Shown here in pieces: positions 33,715 to 44,834 of a stretch of DNA of 64,000 bases. The DNA lies in assembly GCA_023053685.1 (NCBI GenBank), contig JALIGW010000001.1, positions 52,449,359 through 52,513,358 on the forward strand, in the 5' to 3' direction. The notes beneath the pieces are model-generated. The model did not search any database, was not told the origin of the DNA, and saw nothing but the letters and a program-made list of their open reading frames with translations. The position numbers and the translations under genes are program-made. The first letter of the stretch is position 1. Every line of letters begins with the position of its first letter. Source of the stretch: Diadophis punctatus similis (lineage: Eukaryota > Chordata > Lepidosauria > Squamata > Dipsadidae).

Positions 33715-34452
33715 CAGTCTAGCTCATCTCACTAGATACAGCACTAGCTGTTCTTAAGCTTACTATACCATTAGATATGATCAAATGAACAGAACAGCTC
33801 CTACTGCACATTGTTCTTCACTCAGATATTTATTTGGATAAGAGCGTCTGTCCTCAACTGTTGCTACAATCTCAATGGAGGATCTGGAATGGTTTCCCTG
33901 AATTGTGGCAACTGATATTAAGAGGACTTCAGTCATTTTGACCCATTTGTGTCTCAAATAGTGATTGTTTGCAATCATTCTTTTTAATCCCATTCCTTCT
34001 TCTAAAAGTATTAACCCTTTGTAACCTGGATATAAATTTGCAAGACTGTCTCCCTTCAAGCAGGTTTTTGTTCACATTGCATACAATTCATTCTTGAAAA
34101 CTGTGGAACATTCTTGTTATAAATTACTGTCAGAATATAATCCTTATTTTTGATCCTTGCCCTTAATGGATTCTAAATGGGAATGAGGCTGAAATCCAGC
34201 CTTTCCTATTTTCCCAGATGTAAGTTCCTATTGTATTCAAACAGGATATACTTCTGGGCTACTATGTATGGATTGCCTTTGGGGGGATTCCAGCTTTTGC
34301 CATTGTTTTTCCATTTGGGAGAAAAATATGGCCAAGAGTAAACTATGCCAAATTGTCATAAGATGAGGCAAAATATAGAGAAAATGAGTAGAGAGAACAG
34401 TCCACACCTCTCATAACATTAATTTACAGAAAATGCAGGTCAGACTGACAAC
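33715..34452. other. unannotated stretch
   Basis: No gene or repeat recognised. Confidence 0.45.
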
Positions 34453-34460
34453 ATCTAGAA

Positions 34461-34590
34461 CAAGGGTCCTCAAACTTGGCAACTTTAAGACTTGTGGACT
34501 TCAACTCCCAGAATTCTCCAGCCAGCTGGCTGGAGAATTCTGGGAGTTGAAGTCCACAAGTCTTAAAGTTGCCAAGTTTGAAGACCTCTG
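34461..34590. mobile_element. hAT MITE, family B, copy 3 (near-perfect palindrome)
   Basis: 130 bp; two 65-bp arms with no spacer pair except at three positions near the tips. Flanking 8-mers ATCTAGAA (34453-34460) and ACCTAGAA (34591-34598) match at 7 of 8. Almost identical to the copy at 62659-62788. Confidence 0.92.
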
Positions 34591-34598
34591 ACCTAGAA

Positions 34599-35472
34599 AA
34601 ACTGGGTAGGTGGGGAGGAGCAGTTAAGATTGCATAGCATACAGTAAATTTATGGATTTTTTCCTTCTTTAAGGAGGTGATAGTGCAATGACTTCATGAG
34701 AATAGAGAGATTCATGAAAGAGGAACTGACAAAAATTTTTACCAAGGGATGCTAATCATTAAAATTACGTGATGAACCTGTACAGCTAATATGTGTACCA
34801 TTGGAAAATGGCCAACCAGATAATGTTTTAACTAAATAATTAAATCCAGTATTGACTATGTGGGCAAGGATAGCTCTTCAAGATTTCTGAGTACAGTCAT
34901 TTTTAGCCTTTTCAGGAGAAGCCAGGGATTAAATCAGGGGCTCTCTGTATGCAAAAAGATTCACTATTACTGAGCTAAATTCTAGTACAACTGGCTATTA
35001 TGCAAATTCAATGAACTACTCAACTGCAGAGATCTATTGGTAGTGGCATACTGTATGTATTGACCTGGAAATACGCATACTGATTGGAGAATACACATAT
35101 TGCTCAGAAATGCAGAAATGCAGGCTGAGAAACTCACATTCCAACAAGCCTGTGAAATAATGAGTCTTTCATCTATATTTTGTACTTTATGAATAAATTA
35201 ATCTTACTGAAGTTCTGATTAGATTCACCTCCATGTTGTAGTGTAAGGGAGTTATGTCTTTCTTTGGCATGGCTTAAGCCTGGAAAAGACTATCTAACAT
35301 TTGATTTCTTTGGTATTTGACTGTTTCCAGTCAGAAACAGAAGCTGTTACTGGGATGAGTGTTAGATTGTTTCAGCAAACTTGCTTTGGTGTCCTTGTTT
35401 TTTTGGAAGGCTTTATTTACCGTAGGACGGTCACACATTGCCAGATACCCTTGACAAATCAGCTTATGAGCT
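34599..35472. other. unannotated stretch
   Basis: No gene or repeat recognised. Confidence 0.45.
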
Positions 35473-35480
35473 AGAATGTT

Positions 35481-35889
35481 CCATATTTTTCAGAGTATAA
35501 GACGCACCTTTCCCCCCCTAGAAGAGGCTGAAAATTTGGTTGCGTCTTATACTCTGAATGTAGCTTTTTCGAAGCTTTTTTTTTCTAACCCTAACAAGGT
35601 GCAAACGATCTTCCCGGCTCTTACCAGCATGTAGGGTTTTTCATTGCTAATCTCTCCGAAGGAGGTTTTTTACAGCCCTAAGTCTTTGCAGGCTTTTTTT
35701 CATTGCTACTTGCTCCAAATAATGTTTTTTCCAGCCCTAACCAGGGGATAAAATAATGTGCTGAAGCTGACCAGACTAAGGACGCTAGCCAGATGAATAC
35801 CTGGTAGGCAGATTTTCTCCCCTATTTTCCTCCCCCAAAACTAAGGTGTGTCTTATACTCCGGTGCATCTTATACTCCGAAAAATACGG
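35481..35889. mobile_element. MITE with CCRTATTTTTC ends (409 bp)
   Basis: Termini ccatatttttcagagtataa and ttatactccgaaaaatacgg are inverted repeats. The block gtataagacgcacc/gcgtcttatac recurs inside, giving nested inverted symmetry. The flanks agaatgtt and taaatgtt match at 6 of 8 bases, suggesting a decayed 8-bp TSD. The interior has tandem-like cagccctaa / tttttcattgct units. Superfamily not certain. Confidence 0.7.
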
Positions 35890-35978
35890 TAAATGTTACT
35901 AAACATTGGAATCCTTTAGCAGAACTTTTCTGTTTTCCAAAGGGGGGGGGATATCTTAGTTTCTTGAGGGAACCACTA

Positions 35979-35979
35979 G

Positions 35980-36014
<35 letters not shown>
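35979..36014. repeat. (GTT)n microsatellite
   Basis: Roughly 12 GTT units. Confidence 0.95.
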
Positions 36015-36015
<1 letters not shown>

Positions 36016-36310
36016 TTACTCTCCAGGCTCATTAATGGTTAGTGACAAATGGTGATTACTGTTGTCAGGTGAATAATTTTCCCATTATCAAAACTTTATG
36101 GATGGATTCTCACAAAGAAATACAAGAGAAACCATCATATCTGGTTTATTCCATATGTATTAGAGTCATCCCCATTGCTGCCAGCCATGAGAGCACTAGG
36201 TCTAGGTAATGGTGGCATAGGAAAATAATATTTTGACTATTCTCGTGCTCTATTATCCTGTATAGGTGGCTGGACAATTTCTCAGAATTCCAGAGGCAGT
36301 AATATATTAG
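36015..36310. other. unannotated stretch
   Basis: Nothing recognised between the GTT run and the LINE. Confidence 0.4.
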
Positions 36311-38029
36311 GCCATAGGAGCGATGAGCGCCTCCACCTGTTTATTGGACCCGTGCCCCTCCTGGCTGGTTTCTGCCAGCAGGGAGGTGACACGCGGCTGG
36401 CTCCAGGCGGTTGTGATCGCTTCTTTGAGAGAGGGATCCATCCCACAGCCTTTAAAAGCTGCGGTGGTGAGGCCCCTCCTCAAGAAGCCTTCCCTGGACC
36501 CAGCGGATTTAAAGAACTTCCGTCCAGTCTCCAACTTACCCTTCTTGGGTAAGGTTGTTGAGAAGGTGGTGTCGCTCCAACTCCTGCGGCTATTGGAGGA
36601 TACTGATTATCTGGATCCCTTTCAATCGGGTTTCAGGCGCGGCTACAGTACGGAGACTGCTTTGGTCGCGCTGATGGATGATCTCTGGCGAGCCCGGGAT
36701 GGGGGTCATTCCTCCATCCTGGTGCTACTTGACCTCTCAGCGGCTTTCGATACCATTGACCATGGTATCCTTCTGCGTCGTCTTGGGGAGATGGGAGTGG
36801 GAGGCACTGTTTTACAGTGGTTCTCCTCCTATCTCTCTGACAGGACGCAGTCGGTGTTGACAGGAGGACAGAGGTCGGCCCCTAGGCCCCTGGTTTGCGG
36901 GGTGCCACAGGGCTCGGTCCTCTCGCCCATCCTGTTTAACATTTACATGAAACCGCTGGGTGAGATCATCCGACGACATGGGGTGAGGTATCAGCAGTAT
37001 GCTGACGATACCCAGTTATACATCTCCACCCCGTGTCAGTTCAGTGAAGCAGTTGATGTAATGTGCCGCTGCCTGGACGATGTGAGGGTCTGGATGGGAG
37101 TGAACAGACTCAGGCTCAACCCAGACAAGACTGAGTGGCTCTGGATATTGCCTCCCAAGGACTATGTCGACTGTCCCTCCTTGGTTCTCGGGGGAGAAAA
37201 ATTGACTCCCTCAGAACAGGTTCGCAATTTGGGTGTCTTCCTAGATCCACAGCTAAAATTGGAGCAACATCTTTCAGCTGTGGCTAGGGGGACCTTTGCA
37301 CAAATCCGTCTTGTGCACCAATTGCGACCTTACTTGGAGAGGGAGGCCTTGCTCACAGTCACTCATGCCCTTGTCACCTCACGGCTAGACTACTGTAACG
37401 CGCTCTACATGGGGCTACCCTCAAAGAGCATCCGGAGACTCCAGCTGGTACAGAATGCAGCTGCGCGTGCAGTAGTGGGTGTACCGAGATACACCCACGT
37501 AACACCTATCCTTCGCCAGCTGCATTGGCTACCAGTCAGCCTCCGGGTGCAATTTAAGGTGTTGGTCGCTACCTTTAAAGCCCTACATGGCTCAGGGCCA
37601 GGCTACCTGCGGGACCGCATCCTACCACATACCTCCCTAAGACCGGTTAGGTCCCACAGAGAGGGCCTCCTCCGGGTCCCGTCGGCCAAACAATGTCGGT
37701 TGGCGGGACCGCGGGGGAGGGCCTTCTCTGTGGGAGCCCCGTCCCCCTGGAACCAACTGCCACCAGAGATCCGGACCATCCCCACCCTACTGGCCTTCCG
37801 TAAAGCCTTAAAAACATGGCTCTTCCGGCAGATGGGGTGAATAGGACAATCAGATTCCCCCTGAATGTTGTGTTTATAATGTCTTCTTTTTAATTATATT
37901 TTTAATTTAAATTAATGACGACTGTTTTTAAATGTACGCCTCTTATTCATGTTGTACGCCGCCCTGAGTCCCACGGGATTGGGCGGCCTATAAGAGCGTT
38001 TAAATAAATAATAAAATTAAATAAAATAA
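36311..38029 (+). mobile_element. CR1-L3 LINE, truncated at the RT domain
   Basis: The longest CR1-L3 copy in the window. It starts at the N-terminal edge of the RT region, so the endonuclease half and 5' UTR are missing. It runs through the RT frame to the 3' block cgccgccctgagtcccacgg (37959-37978) and an (AAATA)n-type tail at about 38000-38029. The uninterrupted frame indicates a young insertion. Confidence 0.9.
36323..37840 (+). CDS. CR1-L3 reverse transcriptase, uninterrupted 505-codon frame
   Basis: An RNA-directed DNA polymerase of a non-LTR retrotransposon. In order it shows the finger motif FRPVSN (residues 66-71), QSGFRRGYSTETAL (101-114), and motif A LDLSAAFD with the catalytic D137. 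These are followed by motif B GVPQGS (193-198), motif C YADD (226-229), motif D LNPDKTEWL (about 256-264) and motif E NLGVFLD (292-298). The C-terminal domain is shared with all other CR1-L3 fragments here (SRLDYCN, LQLVQNAAARAV, FRKALKTWLF). The full family protein also has an N-terminal APE endonuclease, missing here, so the first Met is only the first in the frame and the product could not mobilise itself unaided. No stop or frameshift over 1.5 kb. Confidence 0.88.
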   Translation: MSASTCLLDPCPSWLVSASREVTRGWLQAVVIASLREGSIPQPLKAAVVRPLLKKPSLDPADLKNFRPVSNLPFLGKVVEKVVSLQLLRLLEDTDYLDPFQSGFRRGYSTETALVALMDDLWRARDGGHSSILVLLDLSAAFDTIDHGILLRRLGEMGVGGTVLQWFSSYLSDRTQSVLTGGQRSAPRPLVCGVPQGSVLSPILFNIYMKPLGEIIRRHGVRYQQYADDTQLYISTPCQFSEAVDVMCRCLDDVRVWMGVNRLRLNPDKTEWLWILPPKDYVDCPSLVLGGEKLTPSEQVRNLGVFLDPQLKLEQHLSAVARGTFAQIRLVHQLRPYLEREALLTVTHALVTSRLDYCNALYMGLPSKSIRRLQLVQNAAARAVVGVPRYTHVTPILRQLHWLPVSLRVQFKVLVATFKALHGSGPGYLRDRILPHTSLRPVRSHREGLLRVPSAKQCRLAGPRGRAFSVGAPSPWNQLPPEIRTIPTLLAFRKALKTWLFRQMG

Positions 38030-38325
38030 GTTTCATGATGAGCTGCAGAAATTGTTATACGGAATACATATCTTAAGTTAGTAGTAAGGGCTCAGGAAAT
38101 GTAACTAAGTTGAGACAAACTCCAAGTCTGTCTGATCTCAGATGAGTGAAATATATATTAGGTATAGAGTTGGATTTCCTATTAAGGATCAGGTTTAGGA
38201 GTGTTGTTAGATCCATTGAATTCCACAGTTTTAAACTAGATGCCTTCCTGGAAACAGGTAACCTGGCCATGGTTATCTGTTCATTCTGTTCCAACTTGAC
38301 AACTGCAATCCTTGTTTTGAAGCTC
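38030..38325. other. unannotated stretch
   Basis: Nothing recognised. Confidence 0.4.
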
Positions 38326-38660
38326 TTTTTTGGAAATTTTTATTGGTACAAGATAATATATGTCCAGCTTACAACAAATATTTTACATGTTTCTGATACT
38401 ATTCAAGCTACTGGTATCAGCATCATTCAAAACCTTTTGGGAATTGCCTATCCTTCTATGAAACAGTTCTTTTTGGTGAATTCATTTTCTGGACCACCAA
38501 CCTGCTGAGGTTAGGTGAGTTCTCCAAGGAAGAAGGTCCCTCTTGTAATGATAGCTTAATTTTGAAGCAGTTTCCATTGCTGAGATAGTAGTTTCCCCCC
38601 CCCCCAAGGATCTTCTTTCTTCTCCTTCTCCCACCCCGCCCCTCCATATATTTCATGATG
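38326..38660 (-). mobile_element. possible L1-type 3' UTR fragment
   Basis: The start ttttttggaaatttttattggtac resembles, in composition and in its poly(T)/TTTATT opening, the L1 3' end at 28771. A C/T-rich stretch (38587-38645) would be a purine tract on the minus strand. A weak direct repeat ttttgaagc (38315 and 38560 areas) might be a TSD, but it leaves the purine tract outside. Tentative. Confidence 0.35.
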
Positions 38661-39754
38661 TTTCATTGGTCACCCTACAATAAGACCTTGATAAAAATAC
38701 AACAGGATATTTCAGGTAAACAACTTGTGATGGAAAATAAATAGAAATGAAATGCATCTATTATTACAGATCATTGTGTAATACCTGAATGCGGGGTCCT
38801 TGAAAGTTCAACAAAGACTTTGCACACAACTAACAGAGGGGTGCATGACAGCCAAATACAGGAGAATTTGGAACAAGAACACAAGGATTTTTTTTTCAAA
38901 TGTTTACCCAACATTGGATGTTTTTGTTAGCACACTAGATCAGAAGCAGCAGTCAGGACCTTCCGAAAGCTTTTAGGCACATGAGGAGGGAAGAGAAATT
39001 CTCCGTTTTCTTTTGTGTTTGGCCTATGATTTATATATTTAATCATATTTTTAAAATGGAAAATTTCTGACATTCTGTCTCCATTAAGAATGAAACAACC
39101 TTTGGCATTCCAAAGCTTCCTTTAGCATGGAAATTCCATTTCTGAAGCAGATCTCTAGGGCTTGTGTGTTTTCGGAGGTTTGAAGTAGGGGTGGGGGTGC
39201 TGGAGAGAAATCCAGAGATAAATCTATTCTGATCGAAACATACATGGTGCTCTTTTATTAGTTGCAAAGAGAATGAATTAAGCAGCTGTTTAAGTTTCCA
39301 GCTGCTGACCCAGTAGTCCCAGAATATCATGCCTGACCTTGAGCTAACCAGGATCCCTGGAGTCTGTCCTTGAAGTCTTAATATTTTGTCCATTTCCGGA
39401 GAAAGGGGAATGTATAGTGTGTGCAGGGAGAGGCATTCCCTTTTTGTGAACATATTCCTTTCCCCTTCTTTGGGGCCTGCCCCATGGTGCCTTCAGCCTT
39501 TCATTCAGTGTATATTTTCTTTTTCTGTCTCTGGTGGTACGTTCACGATCTTTCTTTACAAAAGGCACATAGTTCTTGTCAGAGCTGAAAAGCTCTGTTC
39601 GTAATTCTCATACTGCGAAGGAATAAGAAGAAAAAAGAGGCCTTTGGGTGGCTTTGATAAAATGTGCATTGATTGGTCTGGGCGGGGCTAAATATGAAGT
39701 GGCTACTGAGATTTTCAGATAACTCATGATAACTGAGACCTTTTAGGATGGTGG

Positions 39755-39756
<2 letters not shown>
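38661..39756. other. unannotated stretch
   Basis: No gene or repeat recognised in about 1.1 kb. Confidence 0.45.
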
Positions 39757-39836
<80 letters not shown>

Positions 39837-39843
39837 CCCCCCC
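39757..39843. repeat. (TC)n microsatellite with C tail
   Basis: About 39 TC units followed by a short C run. Confidence 0.97.
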
Positions 39844-40039
39844 TCTTTGGCACTTTTTAGAGAGTTGACTGACATTCAGTCAGTGATCTCTCATTGGAGG
39901 TTTATTTCCAAATTGTAGGCATTAAAATAGAAAAACAAGCCTCCACTTACATCTTTATTGAACAATTCCAGTAAGAAAACTAGTCTAATCCGCTCATCTA
40001 TTTTAGACCAATAGCAATAATAGATATCAATCAGCACAC

Positions 40040-40273
40040 AATAGCAATAGCAATAGCACTTAGACTTATATACCGCTTCATAGTGCTTTACAGCCCTCTC
40101 TAAGCGGTTTACAGAGTTCAGCATATTGCCCCCAACAATCTGGGTCCTCATTTTACCAACCTCAGAAGGATGGAAGGCTGAGTCAACCTTGAGCCGGTGA
40201 GATTTGAACAGTTGAACTGCTGAACTAGCAGTAGCCTGCAGTGCTGCATTTAACCACTGCGCCACCTCGGCTC
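40040..40273 (-). mobile_element. tRNA-derived SINE with MIR/L2-like tail, copy 4
   Basis: Complete minus-strand copy. The tail, beginning (ATAGCA)n then cttagacttatataccgctt, is at the left. The middle is ctcattttaccaacctcaga. The tRNA-like head ends gcgccacctcggct at about 40272. Closely matches the copies at 4345 and 31422. Confidence 0.85.
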
Positions 40274-40687
40274 TTAACAATGCACAACCTTCAGTTACTT
40301 TTAGATTTCAGAACATAGATCTGAATTTGCTTTGTTTGGACCATCTGTTATTAAAACTAATGTAACTGAGTTTGAATACAGTGGTTACCGGTAGTTGAAA
40401 ATGAAAGCTGTAGTTTTCTTCTTTCTTCTTGTAGAGAATCAGAGAGATGACCTTGAGGGAAAGAGACACAAACCTTTGTATAAGCAAAGAGGGCTGAAAC
40501 CTTCCCTAAGTCCTGGTAGACAAGATAGTATTTGGAAGACATTTGGGAGATCAAACCAGGAAACAGACTTCATGGGAAAACTAGGTCTGAACTTTGTGTG
40601 AAAGGCCATAATAACAGAACCTTGCAAGCCTGACTGTGTTTTGTCTCCCTCCCTCTTACTTCTTCTCATGCCTGTTCTAGAAGGAGA

Positions 40688-40690
<3 letters not shown>
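40274..40690. other. unannotated stretch
   Basis: Nothing recognised. Confidence 0.4.

Positions 40691-40744
<54 letters not shown>
40691..40744. repeat. (GT)n microsatellite
   Basis: About 27 uninterrupted GT units. Confidence 0.97.
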
Positions 40745-40746
<2 letters not shown>

Positions 40747-41036
40747 GGTGATGAAAGTGTGTAAGTCCCAAACTTGTTCTTGTATTGTAATTGGGCATGA
40801 AGAAAGCCATCTACATCCCATTCCTAAGCTTCATTGTACAGAGGAAGCAGGATCAGTTAAATATTATGGTAGTATTAAATGTATTTGCATTGGAAAGCAA
40901 CTTAAGTTTTTTCCCTGCAAGCATTTTTTATCTTCATGTGTATATATGAGATTTAAAGGAATAAGGTTCCTTTAAGATATTTGATGGAAGAAATGGGATT
41001 AGGAGGGACATAAAGAAGTCTGCTGTATGTATAAAC
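40745..41036. other. unannotated stretch
   Basis: Nothing recognised. Confidence 0.4.
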
Positions 41037-41038
41037 TA

Positions 41039-41173
41039 CCGTGTTTCCCCAAAAATAAGACCTTGTCTTATATTTTTTTGAACCCTGAAATATGCGCTTG
41101 GCCTTATTGCCATGCACTTAAAAGCCCGATTGGGCTTATTATCAGGGGATGTCTTATTTTGGGGGAAACAGGG
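41039..41173. mobile_element. MITE with CCCTGTTTCCCC ends and TA target
   Basis: A 135-bp element. Left end ccgtgtttccccaaaaataa and right end ttattttgggggaaacaggg are inverted repeats, flanked by TA on both sides (41037-41038 and 41174-41175). A TA duplication points to Tc1/mariner-type transposition. Internal aataagacc / ggcttattat symmetry. Confidence 0.75.
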
Positions 41174-41175
41174 TA

Positions 41176-41555
41176 GATTACGTATTGCGGTGAGTCCATT
41201 GGCTTCTATTGGAACCCATGTTAAGATCATGTACATCATGGTATCTTACTGTGAATGAGATGAGTAATGGAGTTTATATCAGAGTACAAATTACATAATT
41301 TGCAACTTCTGCATGAAAACATCATGTGTATGAGATAATTTCTTTTCCTTGCCCATCCTTTATTGGTGCCCATGAGTCAGCCATAAAGCATTTGTGGACT
41401 TTACTTTAGCAAATGTATTATGAACCCATATAAGATATGATTTATAGCTTAAGGTTTTATGAATCTGGTTACAACAGCTTATTTAAGAATCATCACATAG
41501 TTTGATGCCAGGGAATAGAAGAGAACAACATAACTGGGAGGTGAATTAAGATGAA
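41176..41555. other. unannotated stretch
   Basis: Nothing recognised. Confidence 0.4.
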
Positions 41556-41563
41556 GGTACATC

Positions 41564-41941
41564 CAGAGGTGGGTTCCTCCCGGTTCTCACCGGTTCGCCC
41601 GAACCGGTAGCTAACTGCTGGTGACATCACGGAGCCACTTCTGTCGGTGCTGGTCTGTGGATGCCGCCATCTTTTTTTTGGAATTTTTTTTGGGGGGGGA
41701 TTTTTTGGGGGGGATTTTTTTGCTTTTTTCCCCTTCTGCGCATGCACAGAAGCCAAGTCCCTGACACTGCACATGAGCCGCCATCTTGTTTTTGGCTTTT
41801 TTTTATTTTTTTGTGATATTTTGGCACTGCGCATGCACGCACACGCCCGCGCTGCACAGCCACACAGCACGCAATGTGTGCGCAGCCACGTAGCATGGGA
41901 GAAAGCGAATCGGCAGCGAGGTAAGTTAGAACCCACCCCTG
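41564..41941. mobile_element. hAT MITE, family C, copy 6 (378 bp)
   Basis: Ends cagaggtgggttcctcccgg and agaacccacccctg, perfect 8-bp TSD GGTACATC at 41556-41563 and 41942-41949. Splice-donor-like ggtaagt at 41920-41926. The interior holds G-rich/T-rich runs and ctgcgcatgcacag-type repeats. Confidence 0.92.
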
Positions 41942-41949
41942 GGTACATC

Positions 41950-42679
41950 ACATTGCATCACAGTATGTTATTTGTTATTACCTTACAATTCTTTCAAGAA
42001 TTAGAATAGCCTCTTTGTTTAAGCAGGTATCTTTTGTCTCAGTCAATAGCTTGGATGAAAGCTGATTCCTCTTGCATGAGCATATTCCGTCTGAATATTG
42101 TGCAAGAGGTGTAAAATATATAGAAAGTGAGGCAGTGTATGATGGGAAGGAGGGAGTCATAAAGGGGAAGAGCATTGAAGGTTTTTTTTTAACCTCTTCA
42201 ACATTAGTGAAAGGCTGAGTTTGTATAGTCAAACCATAATGCATTGTATGAATCCAACTTATTGTAATTGATTAAATGTATCCTTACACTATCACCATAC
42301 ATATTTTAGCAATATGCAAAACACACATGAAGCCTTCTTCATCCCCTCTTTTAAATGGAATTTACTCCTGTGGCCATGATTAGTCAGTATAAGAGTTTGA
42401 GATGTTTTAAAAATATTTTTACTTTAGTGCAATTGAAATCTTGTGCTTCTTCCGTGATGCATTGTAATGCTATTCAGTGATGCTCATTCTTTTTTGGAAT
42501 GAGGATCAATCCAAACATTCAGTTGATGAAGCTGTACTGCTGTTCATGAGACAGTTATCACCTCATTTATGTGAAGACTGGATATTTGAAAGTGCTCAGT
42601 CCAAAACTGTGTTCCCTTGGGGGGCTTGCCTTTTCTCTGAGAAAGGACTTAAGATAGAATTCTCTTCTCTTCTCTTCTG
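41950..42679. other. unannotated stretch
   Basis: No gene or repeat recognised; the last bases before the LINE are (TCTTC)-rich. Confidence 0.45.
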
Positions 42680-43084
42680 CCTCATACTTCCCTCCGACTG
42701 GTTAGGGCCCACAGAGTGGGTCTCCTCCAGGTCCTGTCAGCCAAACAATGCTGGCTGGCGGGCCCTAGGGGGAGGGCCTTCTCTGTGGGGGGCCCCATGC
42801 TCTGGAACCAACTTCCCCCAGAGATCCAAATTATCCCCACCCTGTTGGCCTTCCGGAAAGCCATTAAGACATGGCTCTTCCGGCAGGCAGGGCTTTGAGA
42901 CCAGGTTTTACCCGAGATCTCCCCCAGTATGTATGTTGTTGAATGTTTTTTAACTTTTTAATGTTTTAAAATTGTTTTTTAAATGAATGTTTATTGTTTA
43001 TTGTTCTTTTAAAATGTTGTACGCCGCCCTGAGTCCTTAGGGAGTAGGGCGGCATAGAAGAACCTAAAAATAAATAAATAAATA
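42680..43084 (+). mobile_element. CR1-L3 LINE, 5'-truncated
   Basis: Plus-strand frame 42716-42898 encodes the RT C-terminus (LLQVLSAKQCWLAGPRGRAF, LWNQLPPEIQ, FRKAIKTWLFRQAG). The 3' block cgccgccctgagtccttagg and an (AAATA)n tail are present. Contiguous frame, so moderately young. Confidence 0.87.
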
Positions 43085-43644
43085 ACAGAATTCTCAAAAT
43101 AAGTGGTTGAATTTTCAAACAACACACATAAGTCCAATAGTATCATGGATTGGCTGAGATGGCCTCATGAACATAGATGCCTGACCGGTTTTCTCTATGG
43201 TCTTATAATGGGTTGCCTGTAGCTCAGGTTCACCTATATTGCAGACACTATGCATTTCCATACTGGGAAAAGTAGTGCATAGTTTGATTGACCAACTTCA
43301 TGGAATCCACCTTTCTTTACACATTGGGATAACAGAATATCACATTTCCCTAGCAGAAATTTCCTAAGGTGCTGTACAGCTCAAGTGTTCCAGCTTCAGG
43401 AGGTCCCTCAACTCCTTTCTTCAAGCCCAGGCTTTCTTTAGCTCTTTATAAAGTCCCACCTTTGAAACATGTCTATGTTTTGCCACCATGTCTTTCCACA
43501 GGATCCTGGAATTCATTTCTCAAATTATTGAATGAAGCATGACAACCGCTGTCTTCTATATCACATTTGGACCAGTCAGCTAACACAGCTTGCTACCTTA
43601 CTCTGTTTTGTTTTACCCATTTTCTTTAGCCTCTTGTATTTAAT
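43085..43644. other. unannotated stretch
   Basis: No gene or repeat recognised. Confidence 0.4.
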
Positions 43645-43843
43645 AGTGGTTAACCAGCTTGAAACCCAAAGACCAGCTGATTGGTGCGCATGCACGCGCC
43701 GCCACCTGCTCTTCGGGTTTGCCAGCTGGTCTTCTCACGTGCCGGAACGCCGGCCAGCTGGTCTACGGGATTCCGGCACTCTGGCTCACGTGAAGACCAG
43801 AAGACCAGCTGGCTGGCACACATGCCATAGGTTCGCCATCACG
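43645..43843. mobile_element. probable hAT-type MITE, GC-rich
   Basis: The right end atgccataggttcgccatca followed by cgg matches the terminus of a MITE family I recognise from reptile DNA. The left end (agtggttaacc) is too eroded to fix. The interior repeats agaccagctg / cagctggtct in both orientations with catgcgca spacers. No clear TSD. Confidence 0.5.
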
Positions 43844-44311
43844 GTCCTAGCCTGTTCAAACGGTGTGCCATAGATCAGCCAGCCAGAAACAGATAGGGCA
43901 AAATAGAGCTCAGGAAAATAGGCAAACTATGGAAGAAGGAACCTCTCAGTTTTTATTCTGCATATAAGTTTATTTTCATCACCAGACCTAAGCTTGCATG
44001 GATAGCCTTTCATCCACAAATCTATTCCTGTTTTTTTTTATAAACTTTCTTAATTGGTAGAGGAATGACTTTTGGTTGCTGCTAAACTTAAATCAGAAAT
44101 CAGAAAGCCTTGCTGGTTCTTGCTGAGCTATTTTGTGCTTACCTTGCTGCTAGCTATGGTAGGCAAACTTCTTCTGACTGAGAATTCTACCCTGTTATTG
44201 AGCAATTTGATAGGAGTCCAGTGTGGCTGGACTAGGGCTGAAGGCAGGCCTTAAAGCAGCCTTAAACCACGCCAGCATAAGAACAATTCTGGGTCAAACA
44301 TCGCCTACACT
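43844..44311. other. unannotated stretch
   Basis: Nothing recognised. Confidence 0.4.
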
Positions 44312-44355
44312 GGTGTTTTTCAACCTTGGCAACATTAAGATGGGTGGATTTCAAC
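44312..44355. mobile_element. hAT MITE, family B, 5' fragment
   Basis: cactggtgtttttcaacctt, then ggcaacattaagatgggtgg and atttcaac, corresponds to the left arm of family B; the rest is missing. Confidence 0.5.
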
Positions 44356-44480
44356 ACTCCTGTTTAATATCTACATGAACTTCTAGGCAGATCATCTGCT
44401 ATCACCGGGTTAGATCTCTTCAATATGCAATTGTTGCTATCAAAATTTTATCTTCATGCCTTGAGGATCTAAGATCCGGA
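44356..44480 (+). mobile_element. CR1-L3 RT fragment (motif B region)
   Basis: ctcctgtttaatatctacatg encodes LFNIYM as in motif B of the RT at 36323; following sequence (gcagatcatc, gatctcttcaatatgcaa) aligns loosely with the next ~100 bp. Highly decayed. Confidence 0.55.
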
Positions 44481-44834
44481 TGGGAAAGAGAAGATTCATA
44501 CTTAACCAGTCCTGTCCCAGGCTAGACACACACATACCAAGAAGTAATTGCAAGGAGCTTTACTTAGGATTTAGTAGATACAGGCAGCAGCAGGCAGGAC
44601 ATATATGCAAACAGAAGCACAAAGCAGCAGAGCAACAAATCCCCGGAGAGCTTCCTGCAAAGAGTTTGTACAGCCAGAATCCAAAGTGGGGGAACAAAAG
44701 CATAGCCAGGTCATAGTCCAAGAGCTCAAACGTTCTGGGTTCCAAGAAGTAGTTTCCCCAGGCAACAGGTACATGACACAAACAACAGAAGGTTTAGCAG
44801 GCAGAGCAGTTGGTCCCAACAGATAACTTCTGGG
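44481..44834. other. unrecognised stretch upstream of CR1/Rex-type LINE
   Basis: Contains gcaggcagcag-type repeats and may be LTR- or LINE-derived, but I cannot assign it. Confidence 0.35.

Noticed and set aside
36311..36330. Target-site duplication for the large CR1-L3 copy
   Set aside because: No convincing repeat of the 5' flank was found after the tail near 38030; CR1-type elements often lack clear TSDs.
38326..38660. Firm assignment as an L1 insertion with TSD
   Set aside because: The only candidate direct repeat (ttttgaagc) is short and leaves the purine tract outside, so it is kept only as a tentative feature.
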